Positions 63,824 through 64,000 of a stretch of 64,000 nt of DNA are shown here, in pieces (position 1 is the first letter of the stretch; each line of letters starts with the position of its first letter). The stretch is from Serratia sp. Ag1. Lineage in GTDB: Bacteria > Pseudomonadota > Gammaproteobacteria > Enterobacterales > Enterobacteriaceae. The position numbers and the translations under genes were made by a program. The stretch spans positions 186,001 to 250,000 of the forward strand of contig NZ_JQEI01000002.1 of assembly GCF_000743355.1 (NCBI RefSeq), written 5' to 3'. The notes beneath the pieces were generated by a model. That model was not told the DNA's origin and made no database searches. It saw only the letters and a program-made list of their open reading frames with translations.

Positions 63824-64000
63824 TTACTCAAGGGCGCGGAACACGCCTAACACCGGATGATATCGCCATGCTACGGAGGTACTCTCCGCTTTCCGCAAGC
63901 GGATCTCGCCATAGCGGGCGCTGATTTCGTTGAGTTCCCGATCAAATCGTTCAGCCAACAGCGGGTAAACAGTGTCGGCATCCAACTTGAACCAAGGCTG
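63824..64000 (-). CDS. cas3: Cas2-Cas3 fusion, C-terminal end (runs off window)
   Basis: The last 58 codons of a minus-strand frame end at the TAA at 63824-63826. They contain WFKLDADTVYPLLAERF and end WRYHPVLGVFRALE, which fits the C-terminus of the I-F Cas2-3 helicase-nuclease. The gene continues past the right edge, where cas1 is expected upstream. It directly precedes csy1, the standard I-F order. Confidence 0.88.
   Translation of the reverse strand, partial: QPWFKLDADTVYPLLAERFDRELNEISARYGEIRLRKAESTSVAWRYHPVLGVFRALE

Overview
The window looks like chromosomal DNA of a Serratia-type enterobacterium. The evidence is E. coli-like gene sets (feaR/tynA/feaB, nrdD/nrdG, speFL/speF/potE, yhbP, yhbQ), type I-F CRISPR repeats of the Serratia/Pectobacterium/Yersinia kind, a chaperone-usher fimbrial operon, and intergenic palindromic repeats. 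The species cannot be fixed from the sequence alone.

Layout. 1-6385: aromatic monoamine module, with the end of an MFS transporter, the activator FeaR, periplasmic copper amine oxidase TynA and, convergent to it, phenylacetaldehyde dehydrogenase FeaB. 6547-7959: a CPBP membrane protease homologue and a small lipoprotein. 8441-13882 (minus): a fimbrial operon ordered pilin, usher, chaperone, adhesin. 14413-14568: a possible transposase scrap. 14554-26919: a complete sulfoquinovose Entner-Doudoroff (sulfo-ED) gene set. 27211-28137: CRISPR1 (16 repeats), with no cas genes beside it. 28404-40559 (minus): a single trimodular NRPS (3771 aa, C-A-PCP-E-C-A-PCP-C-A-PCP-TE) with an IprA/YaiV-like regulator upstream. 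41069-51592: yhbQ-like gene, nrdD and nrdG, a short-chain oxidoreductase, a DUF1176 protein, yhbP, and the ornithine decarboxylase unit speFL-speF-potE. 51718-57936: membrane proteins (unknown DoxX-like, NagX/DUF5009-like, Kch-like K+ channel, EamA exporter) and a LysR regulator. 58186-64000 (minus): CRISPR2 (27 repeats), cas6f, csy3, csy2, csy1 and the end of cas2-3.

How the genes work together. In the sulfo-ED block, a YidK-like sodium symporter would import sulfoquinovose or its glycosides and a GH31 sulfoquinovosidase would free the sugar. An SDR dehydrogenase, SMP-30 lactonase, IlvD/Edd dehydratase and HpcH/HpaI aldolase would cleave it to pyruvate and sulfolactaldehyde. An aldehyde dehydrogenase makes sulfolactate, which a TauE-type carrier exports. 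The genes form two minus-strand units on either side of a plus-strand LacI-family gene. Matching palindromes (AATCGTAGCGCTACGATT and variants) precede both units and bracket a clear promoter in front of the aldolase gene, so one regulator probably controls both. Enterobacteria are better known for the sulfo-EMP route, which makes this set notable.

Both CRISPR arrays read right to left, share leader sequence, and have an IHF-like site exactly 96 bp from the first repeat, so both probably use the one cas locus at the right edge. Other points of interest are the speFL arrest-peptide gene, a four-hairpin element between nrdD and nrdG with ANGGA-type loops, tandem NrdR boxes before nrdD, and two dispersed intergenic repeat families.
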